Source: Bdellovibrionales bacterium
GTDB lineage: Bacteria > Bdellovibrionota > UBA1018 > CAIMNF01
Length of the DNA stretch: 64,000 nucleotides
Reading direction: 5' to 3'
Assembly: GCA_018266375.1 (NCBI GenBank)
Contig: JAFEAO010000005.1
Coordinates: 1-64,000, forward strand
Every line of letters begins with the position of its first letter. The first letter of the stretch is position 1. The translations under genes were made by a program, and so were the position numbers. Under the pieces are notes generated by a model. It had not been told where the DNA came from. It was given only the letters and a program-made list of their open reading frames with translations, and searched no databases. Shown here in pieces: positions 16,673 through 29,263 of the stretch.

Positions 16673-17290
16673 ATGAGATGGCTTTTGATCGCCGCACTCC
16701 TGCTTCTTGCTCCGCTCGCTCAAGCAGTCACGCTCAAGCCCGGCGATGTCGTACTCATTTCTCAACCTTGTTTTATGTGTTCGCTGATTGAGATCGAAGA
16801 AGGACTTCCGTACTCGCATGGCGGAGTGATCGTTCGCGATCAAGTCGGTCATATTTGGGTGCTTGAGGCACTCAATCAAATCGGCCGTATTCCGCTTGAA
16901 ACTTTCCTCGCTCACCGCCGTAAAGGCACCGAGCCGCTGTACTTGCGCCCGCACCTGAAATCGACGATCGCCGGAAAGCCAAACGCGTTCAACACCTGGC
17001 TCGTGCAAAGATTCAATACGCAGTTTGCAGGCCACTCTTACGACCCTGATTTTTTGTGGAGTAACCGCGACGACCGCGGCGAAAAGTTTTATTGCTCGGA
17101 ACTTATCATCAAGCTCTTGAATCCGGCGCTTACTGCGCCCGTCCAACCTCTGCCGATGCACTTTAATCAGTATCGCGAGTACTGGCTGAAGTATTTTAAG
17201 AACACTCCGATTGGCGCTCCTCCCGATGGAAAACCCGGAGTCTCTCCCGCGGGAATCGCAAAAAGCACCTCATTTTCGGTCTTAAATTAG
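16673..17290 (+). CDS. Exported YiiX-like permuted-papain (NlpC/P60 superfamily) hydrolase
   Basis: A 205-residue protein with a signal peptide (LLIAALLLLAPLAQA). The mature sequence has the permuted NlpC/P60 pattern: LKPGDVVLISQP, the His in YSHGGVIV, AGHSYDPDFLW and the Cys in EKFYCSELI, giving plausible Cys and His active-site residues. The family includes YiiX and YebB, thought to act on peptide or lipid amide bonds; the substrate here is unknown. It is convergent with the HD hydrolase gene, 4 bp away. Periplasmic location is inferred from the signal peptide. Confidence 0.78.
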   Translation: MRWLLIAALLLLAPLAQAVTLKPGDVVLISQPCFMCSLIEIEEGLPYSHGGVIVRDQVGHIWVLEALNQIGRIPLETFLAHRRKGTEPLYLRPHLKSTIAGKPNAFNTWLVQRFNTQFAGHSYDPDFLWSNRDDRGEKFYCSELIIKLLNPALTAPVQPLPMHFNQYREYWLKYFKNTPIGAPPDGKPGVSPAGIAKSTSFSVLN

Positions 17291-17294
17291 TAAA

Positions 17295-17996
17295 TCAATG
17301 CAGTTCGGATTTGAGCTGGTCGATGAACTTATGCAGGTAATCGGCGCGACGCTGAGCTTCCGCACGAGCTGCACCCGTGCGGAAAGTCGCTGGAAGCTTG
17401 AAGAGCTTGTTGTAGAAGTGATCGATCGTAAATTTTTTATCGTCGAGCGCACGGCACTCTGCCCACGGATCTTCGGGATCAAATAGTTTACAACCCATGG
17501 TCACGCCGGTCGCGATCGTGCGATATAAACCGATGGCCCCCAATGCCTCCAAGCGATCGGCGTCTTGAAGCACTTCGCCCATGAGCGAGCGAGGAGCACG
17601 ACCCGAAGAGTAACTATGATCCTGGATCGAATCTGAAATACGATGAATGAGATCGAGCGGACCCCAGTCCCCGCCAACGAGCCACTTCTCAGCCTCGCGG
17701 GCGCTGAGATTCGCGCTCTGGGAGCGAAGCTCCGAATTCTTGGCGATCGGTACGCAGTCGTGAAGCAATCCCGCGACAATAGCGGAGTCGACTTCGAGTT
17801 CGGAAGGTTTAGCGAGGCCGCGTGCGCGAGACTCTTCGAGGTACAAACGTCCGCAGAGCTTTGCAACTCGGAGCGTGTGGTCAAAGCCGTGGCCGGGATC
17901 GATCGGAGGAATGATCTCGACGCGATCGTGGATCGCTTTCAATTTCAGATTTTGCTTAATACGCAGTTCGAGATCGATCACCGGATTACTGACCAT
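17295..17996 (-). CDS. HD-domain phosphohydrolase
   Basis: A 233-residue metal-dependent phosphohydrolase. The start at 17996 (MVSNPVIDLELRI) overlaps the yhaM stop by 11 bp; the longer frame runs into yhaM. Metal-site residues are the His in GHGFDHTLRVAKL, the His-Asp pair in AGLLHDCVP, and the Asp in LQDADRLEALGAIG, which resembles YpgQ/YedJ-type nucleotide phosphohydrolases. Translational coupling to YhaM, which releases nucleoside monophosphates, hints at a shared role in nucleotide or RNA turnover, but that is inference. Confidence 0.82.
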   Translation of the reverse strand: MVSNPVIDLELRIKQNLKLKAIHDRVEIIPPIDPGHGFDHTLRVAKLCGRLYLEESRARGLAKPSELEVDSAIVAGLLHDCVPIAKNSELRSQSANLSAREAEKWLVGGDWGPLDLIHRISDSIQDHSYSSGRAPRSLMGEVLQDADRLEALGAIGLYRTIATGVTMGCKLFDPEDPWAECRALDDKKFTIDHFYNKLFKLPATFRTGAARAEAQRRADYLHKFIDQLKSELH

Positions 17997-18996
17997 TCGG
18001 AGTTTTCCGAGCCCATTCCGGTTTATAGAAGAAGCGTTCGAACTGGCGGTTGAGCAAAGTCCAAGAACCGGTTGCATTGTCCAGCTCCGTAAACACGCGA
18101 ATCGCATTCACCTTGGAGTCGAGATCATCGATCATATGAACGATCAACGCCTCAATACAAGCTGGCTCCTTCGGTGAACCGTACTCAAGCTTACCGTGAT
18201 GAGCGAGTACCATGTGTTTTGAAAGCAAGCGGTGATCAGTCGGGAACGGTCCCGGCAAGCGGCCAGGTTTAGACTCTAGCTCACGCACTTTTTTCTCGAT
18301 GAGTTCCACGCCCATCACCAAGTGGCCGATCAAACGGCCTTCGGTGGTGTAATCCGTGGTCTTCTCGTACTGGAGCTCCCAGATTTTGCCGAGATCGTGC
18401 ATCAAACCGCCGAGCAAGAGCAGGTCGCGATTGATGTAAGGCTCGTAATGTTTAGCCAAAAATTCGAGAATATTAAAAATCGAAACCACGTGTTCAAGAA
18501 GTCCGACCGGATAAGCGTGATGCATGCTCTTTGCGGCAGGTGCCTTTTTAACCTTAGCGGCGATTTCTTCGTCTTCGATGAAGATCGCTTCCATGAGCGC
18601 TTTGTAGTATGGGTCCTTCATGGACAGAATCTTTTCTTTAAGCTCGGCATAGAGCTTTTCGGGATTGAGCGTCGTTACCGGGACATACTCCTCGGCGGCC
18701 ACTTCGTCTTCGCGGAGGACGGTAAGATCCTTGATCAGGATTTGGATGCGTCCGTTGAAAGTCTGCGCGTTACCCTCGACCTGGACGTAGGTGTCCTTGA
18801 CTGCTTGAGAATGATATTTCGGAACGTTGTCAAAAATCCGTGCTTCGACATCACCCGTTTTATCCGTCAAAACTACGTTCATGTAGGGCTTGCCGGTCTT
18901 ACCGGTCATCACCGCGCTGTACTTGATCAAAAATGGACTGGAGACTCGATCTCCCTCGTGAAACGCTTTGGCGAACTGTGTTTTCGGGTATTTCAT
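17986..18996 (-). CDS. yhaM: YhaM-like 3'-5' exoribonuclease (OB fold + HD domain)
   Basis: A 336-residue protein with an N-terminal OB-fold nucleic-acid binding domain (about 10-100, with LTDKTGDVEARIFDN and GRIQILIKDL) and a C-terminal HD nuclease domain with HHAYPVGLLEHVVS, LMHDLGKIWEL, AHHGKLEYGS and MIDDLDSKV. This is the YhaM architecture, best known from Bacillus, where it degrades RNA and ssDNA from 3' ends. The start at 18996 (MKYPKTQFAKAF) is chosen because the longer frame enters the divergent ygfZ region. It is followed by an overlapping second HD gene. Confidence 0.85.
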   Translation of the reverse strand: MKYPKTQFAKAFHEGDRVSSPFLIKYSAVMTGKTGKPYMNVVLTDKTGDVEARIFDNVPKYHSQAVKDTYVQVEGNAQTFNGRIQILIKDLTVLREDEVAAEEYVPVTTLNPEKLYAELKEKILSMKDPYYKALMEAIFIEDEEIAAKVKKAPAAKSMHHAYPVGLLEHVVSIFNILEFLAKHYEPYINRDLLLLGGLMHDLGKIWELQYEKTTDYTTEGRLIGHLVMGVELIEKKVRELESKPGRLPGPFPTDHRLLSKHMVLAHHGKLEYGSPKEPACIEALIVHMIDDLDSKVNAIRVFTELDNATGSWTLLNRQFERFFYKPEWARKTPNGQ

Positions 18997-19026
18997 AAAT
19001 CCAAAATAATGTACTCTAAATCCAAG

Positions 19027-19701
19027 ATGAAACAAAGGATTTTGCTGGTCGGGACGGACGGACACGACCTCCTCAACCGTATCGGCACGCTTGACATTTC
19101 AAGACTGGAACCGGGAGTCAAAACCCTCGGACTCATCTTGAATCCTCAAGGTAAAATCCGCAGCTCGTTTTCGATCACAAAAAAAGCAAAAGACGAATCC
19201 GAAATCGAGTTCGAACCCCCGTTCCTCGAGATTCTCGATCAGTTTACCTTCGGCGAAAAATACGAAATCCGCACGCAGCCGGCGCCTGCAGCCGATGCTG
19301 CCGACGAGTCCAGCCGTATCGCCGGCCTCACCCCGAAACTGGGGAACGAATTCCTTCATGATGAAGCGACGAATCCGCTCGAGGTCAATCTTCGCGCGAC
19401 CATTCACGACAACAAGGGTTGTTATCCCGGACAAGAAGTGATCGAAAAAATTATTTCGCTCGGATCTCCGGCGAGAAAACTCGTGCTTGTTGAAGTCGAC
19501 TCCACGATCGACGCGAAGTCCCCCGCCAATCCCCTTCCTCAACCGCTCCTCGATGTAAAGACCCGCCAAGAAGCGGGCTTACTTACTTCTTACTCCTGCG
19601 GCGCGGGGCTTGCGATTTTAAAACGCACCCATCTCAAAGAGGGAACGCAGCTCGTTCTCCCGGAAAACATCTACTTCACCGTAAAAAGGATCTCGGAATG
19701 A
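19027..19701 (+). CDS. ygfZ: YgfZ/GcvT-like tRNA- and Fe-S-related folate-binding protein
   Basis: A 224-residue protein carrying the YgfZ signature KGCYPGQEVIEK, whose Cys is the functional residue in E. coli YgfZ, which supports Fe-S enzymes such as MiaB. It has GcvT-like strands (GLILNPQGKIRSSFSI), and is shorter than the usual 320 or so because the first domain is trimmed. The frame is open far upstream through the yhaM gene; I use the Met at 19027 (MKQRILLVGTDG). Nearby RimO and QueG are Fe-S enzymes that such a factor might serve. Its stop overlaps the next gene by ATGA. Confidence 0.8.
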   Translation: MKQRILLVGTDGHDLLNRIGTLDISRLEPGVKTLGLILNPQGKIRSSFSITKKAKDESEIEFEPPFLEILDQFTFGEKYEIRTQPAPAADAADESSRIAGLTPKLGNEFLHDEATNPLEVNLRATIHDNKGCYPGQEVIEKIISLGSPARKLVLVEVDSTIDAKSPANPLPQPLLDVKTRQEAGLLTSYSCGAGLAILKRTHLKEGTQLVLPENIYFTVKRISE

Positions 19702-22658
19702 TCGCCCTACTCTTGTCTCTCTTGTTTTCGGTTCCGGCCGCGCATGCGCAAAATTTTATCGACCTCATCGGGCTCTCGCCCTACACCAAGTACAAGACCT
19801 TCGAGACCGAGCACTTTAATTTTATCTATCAAGAAGGTTATTTCGCGTTTTCGGAGCGGGCTGCCGTCCATTTGGAGCATGCGCACGAGGTCCTGTCACC
19901 GATTCTGAAGTGGGAACCTCGCGGAAAAACAAATATCCTGGTCGTCGACAATAGCGATTCGGCCAACGGCTTGACGATGCCACCACTCCGCGTGGGCATC
20001 GTCTTGATCGCAACCCCACCCGACGCGTGGTACGCGACTTCGTACTCCGACGATTGGATCAAGCTCCTCGTGTTCCACGAGTACACGCACATGCTTAACA
20101 TCGACGCGACATCGAACTGGATGGAAGCGCTCCGGATTTTGTTCGGCGACGTGATCCGGCCAAACGGGCTTTGGCCGACATGGATGCTCGAAGGGCTCGC
20201 GGTTTATTATGAAACCCGGACGAGTCATATGGGGCGCGGTCGCAGCCCTTACTACGACGCCGTATTGCGAGCGTTCCTCCAGGACAACAAACTCGATAAC
20301 GCCGAAAACTTCGGGATGACTCTCGATCGCGTCAACGGCAATCCGCCGATGTTTCCGGGCGGCGAAATCGCGTATCTCTTCGGCTACGAGATGTGGCAGC
20401 AGATGGCCAACAATTATCCGGATCGTTCGAAAGCCGAGTCCGATATGGGAGAGCTTTCGTATCACTCGTCGCACCGGATCCCGTTTTTTATCAACGGCAA
20501 CCAAGAAAACGTAACCGGCAAAGATTGGTATGAGGTGTGGGACGACTTCGTGAAGGCATCGAAGACGCGTTTAACCGCCCAGATTGACCAGATTAAAAAA
20601 TCACCAACGAGCGTTTTCGAACCCGTTACCGATGCAGACTACTCTGCGGTCGGCGGCGCGATCTCGCCTGACGGAAAATGGCTCGCGTACACGAAGTCAT
20701 CGACCGTACGCCGCACGGGTCTTTATTTAAAGGATCTCTCAACCGGCAAAGAAGTGCGTGCTAACGATAAAAACGAAGGTGTCGGTCTCGCTTTCACCAA
20801 CGATTCTAAAAAACTCATTTATAGTTCGATCGAGCGCTTCAACACCTATCAAAGCTTTTCGGACCTCTTTGCTTACGATCTTGCTTCGGGCTCGAATACT
20901 CGCTTAAGTCACGGGATGCGGGCAAAAGATCCGACGATCTCGCCTGACGGATCGACCGTCGCGTTCATCAAAGTTCAACATGGGACACACACGCTTTGGT
21001 CGGCCGCACTCGGCAAACGGAATGGCGATTTCGCGATCGGAAACTTGAAAGTGATCTACCGGCCGAAAGACTTCTCGATTCTCGGTACTCCGAAATATCT
21101 TAATGCCAACCGAATTGTCTTCTCGGAACAGTCGCTCGGCCAGGCGCAATCGGACATTCGCGTCCTTAACGTCAAGACCAACGAAGTCCTCACTCTTTGG
21201 ACCGATCACTCGATGAACCGATCGGTCGCCGTCAATCGTGGCACCGTGCTTTTTGTTTCAAATCGAGGCGGCGTCGACAACCTTTACGAACTCGCCGATG
21301 TTCAAGGCGTAAAATCAGTGAATCGAGTTTCGAACGTCGTGACTGGCCTCGCACTCCCATTTGTCGCGCCAAATGGAGCTCTTTGGGCGAGCGCGCTCAC
21401 GTCGGTCGGCTATCAAATCGGCAAACTCCAACGCTTGCCCGCAATTCCACCGTCGGCCTCGGCCACCGCAGTCGACATCAGGCCTAACGCTCCCGAGCCA
21501 CTCGCTGAGGCGGTTGCCGAGCCTAAATCTTTGAATCTGACCGAGTCTCAAGCAACGGAATACTCGCCTTGGTCGAGTTTGTTGCCGCGGCAATGGGCTC
21601 CGATCGCATTTTTTGATTATAGCTCGTACGCGGGCGCCGAGATCGGAAGCTCGATCTTAGGTTTCGATTCCACCGGTCACCATCAGTACGCGGCTTTGGC
21701 CGCGTACCATTTCAAAACCGCTACGGTCGATCCGTACCTCGGCTACACCTACTATGGTTTCCGTCCGGTCATTAACCTTTCGGGGTCGAGCAGTACCGCC
21801 GATATCGCGTCCGATCCTGCCGGATCATTTTACAAGCGTTCGAACGAAGCCAGCATCGAGTTTAGCTTCCCCGTGCGATGGACGTTTAGCTCGCTCACCC
21901 CGTCGTTGTATGTCGGAGCGAATTGGAACTCGATTCGCGACCTCGCTACCGGCGACCGCGTCGGTTCTCCCGAACCGGATTACAACCGTAGCCGAGTTCC
22001 GTTCTTTGGCTTGGGCGTCTCGTTTCAAAGCTTGGAGCAGAGCCGGCTCGGTTTTATGCCCGAGAGAGGCGAGCAGTTTTCGATCGCCACCGAAGGGCGC
22101 AAGTACGACGAAGATTACGGCTTATGGAAATATCTCGCGACATACACGCAGTATATTCCGGTGGGCGACCACTCGGTACTCAAGCCACGAATCCGCTGGA
22201 TCGGATCCTCGAGAACCGCTCTTGGCGCGGGCGATCGGTTCGTGTCGCTTGCCGATGGCCGCGACAGTTCAAATCCGTTCGATCGCGGAACGCAAACGAC
22301 GATCGGTAAACTCGGAATTCGCGGTTACGTCACCGACAACGCGTTCTCGGCTAGGAACGTCGGTATCGCGAGTTTAGAATACCACTTCCCGTTTTGGAGC
22401 ATCTTCCGCGGACCGGGCACGCTTCCCGCATTCATCGAGCAGGCTCACGGATTTGTATTCGCGGACGGAAACTATATCCAACGCGTAGCCGGTGGCGAAC
22501 GCTTTCTCCCGTCAGTGGGCGGCGGCGTATCGCTCGACTCGCGCTTCTTTGGATACGTTCCGGTGAAGTTTAACGTCGAATACCAAAACGGCTTGAAAAA
22601 AGGCGAGTTCGGCGATGATTCGATTTTCTTTTCAATCGAGAGTAACGGACTTTTTTAA
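19698..22658 (+). CDS. Exported metalloprotease-propeller-outer membrane barrel fusion
   Basis: A 986-residue protein with a signal peptide (LLLSLLFSVPAAHA). Residues about 30-250 form a gluzincin-type peptidase domain: zinc motif HEYTH at 127-131 and a candidate third ligand Glu at 165 in WMLEGLAVYYE. Residues about 290-620 contain TolB/WD40-like propeller blades (AISPDGKWLAYTK, TISPDGSTVAFIK). From about 640 to the end lies a barrel-like domain with alternating strands and a terminal Phe (FFSIESNGLF), as in BamA/Omp85-type barrels. This suggests an outer-membrane-anchored protease. Translation is coupled to ygfZ by ATGA. The three-part reading is by eye; the substrate is unknown. Confidence 0.8.
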   Translation: MIALLLSLLFSVPAAHAQNFIDLIGLSPYTKYKTFETEHFNFIYQEGYFAFSERAAVHLEHAHEVLSPILKWEPRGKTNILVVDNSDSANGLTMPPLRVGIVLIATPPDAWYATSYSDDWIKLLVFHEYTHMLNIDATSNWMEALRILFGDVIRPNGLWPTWMLEGLAVYYETRTSHMGRGRSPYYDAVLRAFLQDNKLDNAENFGMTLDRVNGNPPMFPGGEIAYLFGYEMWQQMANNYPDRSKAESDMGELSYHSSHRIPFFINGNQENVTGKDWYEVWDDFVKASKTRLTAQIDQIKKSPTSVFEPVTDADYSAVGGAISPDGKWLAYTKSSTVRRTGLYLKDLSTGKEVRANDKNEGVGLAFTNDSKKLIYSSIERFNTYQSFSDLFAYDLASGSNTRLSHGMRAKDPTISPDGSTVAFIKVQHGTHTLWSAALGKRNGDFAIGNLKVIYRPKDFSILGTPKYLNANRIVFSEQSLGQAQSDIRVLNVKTNEVLTLWTDHSMNRSVAVNRGTVLFVSNRGGVDNLYELADVQGVKSVNRVSNVVTGLALPFVAPNGALWASALTSVGYQIGKLQRLPAIPPSASATAVDIRPNAPEPLAEAVAEPKSLNLTESQATEYSPWSSLLPRQWAPIAFFDYSSYAGAEIGSSILGFDSTGHHQYAALAAYHFKTATVDPYLGYTYYGFRPVINLSGSSSTADIASDPAGSFYKRSNEASIEFSFPVRWTFSSLTPSLYVGANWNSIRDLATGDRVGSPEPDYNRSRVPFFGLGVSFQSLEQSRLGFMPERGEQFSIATEGRKYDEDYGLWKYLATYTQYIPVGDHSVLKPRIRWIGSSRTALGAGDRFVSLADGRDSSNPFDRGTQTTIGKLGIRGYVTDNAFSARNVGIASLEYHFPFWSIFRGPGTLPAFIEQAHGFVFADGNYIQRVAGGERFLPSVGGGVSLDSRFFGYVPVKFNVEYQNGLKKGEFGDDSIFFSIESNGLF

Positions 22659-23026
22659 GCGTCGACCATATTCCGCGCAATCGCGTAGCTCAGCAGCACC
22701 GCAAGCGATAACACCGTCGCCGGGCGACTCCACTTAAAAGCCGCGGGCCGAATCGCTACGACGAGAGCCAGAATCATCGTCCCCACCAAAAACGGAAGGC
22801 CCAGGAGATTTTCCTGAAACGCGCGCGCCCACTCGCCTTTAAATATCGCGATCCAGGAGTGGGTCATTCCACAGAAAGCGCACTTCAAGCCTAAGAATCG
22901 CTTCAACGGACACTGAGCGGGACTCGCGGACAAGACGTTTTCGATCCGCGTCCATTCGATTGAGCGAAACAAAAACGTCATCAACAAAATTGAAGCGAGA
23001 TAAAATACCGCGAGCTTACGTCTCAC
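22655..23026 (-). CDS. DUF2752 membrane protein
   Basis: A 123-residue protein with three predicted membrane segments (about 6-22, 73-92, 100-116). The first loop carries the DUF2752 motif CPLKRFLGLKCAFCGMTHSW, whose Cys residues are conserved in the family. The biochemical role of the family is not known to me. It lies convergent to the protease-barrel gene with a 4-bp overlap and just downstream, on the same strand, of the three-paralogue cluster. Confidence 0.85.
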   Translation of the reverse strand: MRRKLAVFYLASILLMTFLFRSIEWTRIENVLSASPAQCPLKRFLGLKCAFCGMTHSWIAIFKGEWARAFQENLLGLPFLVGTMILALVVAIRPAAFKWSRPATVLSLAVLLSYAIARNMVDA

Positions 23027-23030
23027 CCGA

Positions 23031-24268
23031 TTAGTACGTACATGTGCCGGTTATAGGGCTTCGGTGCATGTTGGTCGGGCAATCCACGCCGTACTTTTGC
23101 GCCAAGATCCGATTGAGCGAAACGCTGGTCGATTGACTCGACTGAACGAGGCTGTCGAATACCGGCATCTTTGCTTGGCCGGCGATTTCCCAGATTTGTT
23201 CCGCGCGTATCGCGATTCTGATTTTCGACGCCGAAGTACAACGCTTGTATTCTTTACCGCCCGAATTGGCCTGAACCGTCGGCTTCGGACCGGTCAACGG
23301 GTTATCAGGGCAAGAAGCAATAAACGCCGCACGAATCAGGACCGGGCATTCCTTTTTCTCAGCGGCAGAACCTGGCAAGATTATACCAGGAAGACTATGT
23401 CTCATCTCGGCCAGAGCTGTGGCCACACCGCCTGATGTGCTACCCGGAGTAACAATTGGCGACCCCTGATCGGTAATCGTTCCGTCAGCGTTAATAATAC
23501 CGGGCTGAATGGTGCCTTCGGTGCTTCCGGTACTTCCGGTGCCTGAGGTATTTGCGGCAAACTCGCTGTACTGATCACATCGGCTGCCGTTCAAACGGTA
23601 GAAGCCAGTAAGTGGTTTCCCTTGAGCATTCTTCAGCGCCAACGCAAACATCTGACCTCCGTCCGATGCGGCGTCAGTCGACGCCCAAAGATCGTTGAAA
23701 TCGCGATAATAATAAGCATTCGTATCATTTGCGATACAATCGAATTTTTGCCCAGCAGCGGTCGTGTAGTTCGTACCCGCAGCATCACCTTGTGCGCCCA
23801 TGCCGTTTAAGCAAACCGCTAGACGCTTATTTACCGTATTGTGAAATTGGGCATCCGCAGTTGTGCCGCCGATGCGGCGAGATACTGACGACGGCTGGAT
23901 ACCGTTTGCAATATCTGAATCTGCCGACTGAATCTTGATATTGGCTGGTGCAGAGATACCTCCCTGTAAACCCGTATTCGGAAATGCAACCGTGTAAGTT
24001 GCGACCGGAGCGTTGTTCTCCTCATGAGGCGGCACGCAAACACTAATGTTTCCGGTACTTCCGTATGGTGGAGTACAAGAAATGATAGATCCTCCATCTT
24101 GCTCACAACTCGCAGCAGTTAGTGTTCCTGAAAGCGGCTGATAGTTGGTAGGACACACAGTCGAGTTCAACGTTCCACCCGGAGGCCCGGACGGAGGCGA
24201 GCTTGACGTTGGCGGATTTGCTCCTGCCAATGCCGGCATGGTTAAACTACCAATGACTAACAACGTAT

Positions 24269-24281
<13 letters not shown>
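23031..24281 (-). CDS. Exported protein, paralogue 1 of a three-gene family
   Basis: A 416-residue exported protein. The start at 24281 gives a signal peptide (MRTLNTLLVIGSLTMPALAG) with AGGGGGA ahead of it and overlaps the preceding gene by 13 bp. After a Pro/Ser/Gly-rich N-terminus, the last 280 residues form a module shared with the next two genes: NKRLAVCLNGMG, KFDCIANDT, FNDLWASTDAA, GFYRLNGSRCDQYSEFA, TIQPGIIN, CPVLIRAAFIASCP, IAIRAEQIWEI and a terminal YGVDCP...GTCTY. Many Cys are at conserved places, so disulfides are likely. No named domain recognised. Confidence 0.78.
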
Positions 24282-27226
<2,945 letters not shown>

Positions 27227-27421
27227 GAAGTTCCCTCTACTATCCTATTATATCGCTGCTTTAACCCAGCAGTCCACCCATTTTCGGGCATTTGATTCAA
27301 CTCGAATACATGAGGGAGCAGGAAAAATTAAATTAAATTCATCGAAAATTTCATAAATAAAATTAATTTATTTTCGAGTAAAAGTGGATTTTACAACCAA
27401 GCTCAAACGCTCATGTCGACG

Positions 27422-29161
27422 TCAATAGGCGCATACATCGCCTCGACGTGTGGTGCCTGGAGGACATTGCAATCCGTATTTTTCGGCGTTTACTTGCGAG
27501 ATCGAGACCACTCCGGATTGGGTCTTATCCGAGAATGTGTCGAAAGATTTTAGCGGTTGCTGCTGCTCGATTTCCCAAACTTGCTCGATCCTGAAATGAA
27601 CTTGTACGCTTTCCGCCGCCGAACAACGGCGTTGAGTGACAACGCCCGATCCGTTTCTCACCTCATATGTTCTTTGGGCAAGCGGTAAAGGTGGGTTATT
27701 CGGACAGGCTGCGATCATCGCCGCGCGAACTAATATCGGACAGCGCTTTTTTTCTTCGGGCGTGGCCGGAACCGAGAGGTCATTTTCGAGGGTTTTTTGC
27801 ACCAAAAAACTGTACCCAGGTAATGCATTTGGTGGATGCGGGAGCGCGGCGCCTCGGGGGGTAAACGTCAATACGTTCGACGATTTTGAGATAATCCCGG
27901 GCTGAATGTCACCGGCGAACTCGCTGTAGGTATCGCATTTACGACCATCTAATTGATAAAAGCCGGTCAAGATCGTTCCCGACGCATTGGTGAGTTCGAT
28001 CGAGTTGGGTTGGCCGCCGTCGATCAGCGCGTCGGCGGATGACCACAGATCGTTGAAGCTATCGTAGGTGTCGTGCAAGTTCTCGATACAATCGAATTTC
28101 AAACTCGATTGCACGTTTCCAAATTCGTTAAGGCAAGCGCTCAATTTTTTATTCACGGCATTGTTAAACGCCTCAACCTTATCGTGGCCAGTCACGTAAG
28201 GCGAAACTTCAGACGGCATAATCCCGTTTGGGACATTACCCGCATCGCACGCATTTTGCTCCTCGTGGAATTCGCACTGGCCGCTCGTCAAATTCAAACG
28301 GTACGGAGCCGCACAAGACCAAATTCTGCGCTGATAGGTTTGGATCGAAGCCATGTCCAACACCGATTGAGGCAAAGTGATTTTACTCACGATTTTTGTC
28401 GTGCCCGCTTGATTGATTTCGCCGCTCGCATTCATCACTTCACCGGCATTCGCGATGGGGTCGAAATTTTTTATCACTCGATTCGGCCCGGCAGCGACGG
28501 TCGGAACGCAGCGGACACCGACCGGGTCTCCCGTTGTTGCCGCTGGGTCGATCCAAACCGGTACTTCGTTGACGTTCGGGCAGCCGCACGCCGAGCCACC
28601 CGCACTATATATGGAGCCCAGACGGCCGTTGCTGGCGTTGTCGGTCGCAATCGCGACCATCCCGTATTTCACGTCTGCACGGTAAGACTGCGAACTAATA
28701 ACGTCGAAAACATCGGGGTAAATTCTCGGTTCGCCACTTGCGAGCGGAGGCTGGATTCCGCCCGGCGTTCCGTTGGCCGGCGTCTCACTATAGGTCTGAC
28801 CGATACAAGTGCAACGATCCAAGCCGCGATATCCATAAGTCGGAGTCGTCGATTCGAGATACTCAATCGGCCCGTCCATGTTCGAAACCAGACTGGAACG
28901 AGGTACCCCACTCGAAGCAAAGGTCATCCAGTGATAAGAGCCATCGGAAGGAATCGGCAGACGGCCCGGACCACAAATCGGGTAACGATCGGTGAGAATC
29001 CCCGAACCGATCGCGCCATAGTAAAACTCGGCACTCGGCAGGTCCGCACGACAGATGGACGCCCCACCCGAGGTAAAGGCACTATATGGGGCGATGCATG
29101 CCGCGGTCGAAACCGAGCTCCAAAGCAACAGCGCCAATAGTGCAACTCGAAAATTCTTCAA
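27422..29161 (-). CDS. Exported protein, paralogue 3 of the family
   Basis: A 579-residue exported protein. Translation appears to start at TTG (29161-29159) with GGGGA five bases ahead, giving a signal peptide FRVALLALLLWSSVSTAA. The N-terminal 290 residues are unique, with scattered Cys (CTCIGQTY, ACGCPNVNEV). A Cys motif like that in paralogue 2 (SCAAPYRLNLTSGQC) precedes the common module: VNKKLSACLNEF, FNDLWSSADALIDGG, GFYQLDGRKCDTYSEFA, CPILVRAAMIAACP, HFRIEQVWEI and YGLQCPPGTTRRGDVCAY. It lies 195 bp upstream of paralogue 2 across an A+T-rich gap, and is divergent from the sigma-54 activator. Confidence 0.78.
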   Translation of the reverse strand: MKNFRVALLALLLWSSVSTAACIAPYSAFTSGGASICRADLPSAEFYYGAIGSGILTDRYPICGPGRLPIPSDGSYHWMTFASSGVPRSSLVSNMDGPIEYLESTTPTYGYRGLDRCTCIGQTYSETPANGTPGGIQPPLASGEPRIYPDVFDVISSQSYRADVKYGMVAIATDNASNGRLGSIYSAGGSACGCPNVNEVPVWIDPAATTGDPVGVRCVPTVAAGPNRVIKNFDPIANAGEVMNASGEINQAGTTKIVSKITLPQSVLDMASIQTYQRRIWSCAAPYRLNLTSGQCEFHEEQNACDAGNVPNGIMPSEVSPYVTGHDKVEAFNNAVNKKLSACLNEFGNVQSSLKFDCIENLHDTYDSFNDLWSSADALIDGGQPNSIELTNASGTILTGFYQLDGRKCDTYSEFAGDIQPGIISKSSNVLTFTPRGAALPHPPNALPGYSFLVQKTLENDLSVPATPEEKKRCPILVRAAMIAACPNNPPLPLAQRTYEVRNGSGVVTQRRCSAAESVQVHFRIEQVWEIEQQQPLKSFDTFSDKTQSGVVSISQVNAEKYGLQCPPGTTRRGDVCAY

Positions 29162-29244
29162 ACTTATCCCCTACTTCAATAATACCAAAAATCCCCGCAA
29201 ACACGCAGACTTCTTCTGGATACAAGCGTCTGAAACCACACAAA

Positions 29245-29263
29245 TTCAATGGAGTACATTGAA
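29245..29263. promoter_or_regulatory. Candidate operator: 19-bp inverted repeat between divergent genes
   Basis: TTCAATG-GAGTA-CATTGAA is a perfect 7-base inverted repeat with a five-base centre in the 192-bp region between paralogue 3 and the sigma-54 activator. On the minus strand it sits just after TTGACT, a candidate -35 element. A second, shorter inverted repeat, TACAC-ACTTC-GTGTA at 29325-29339, lies 15 bases before the activator's ATG. Confidence 0.45.

Noticed and set aside
18322-19026. The open frame extending ygfZ upstream
   Set aside because: It lies wholly opposite the well-supported yhaM gene and has no family similarity; the YgfZ part starts at 19027.
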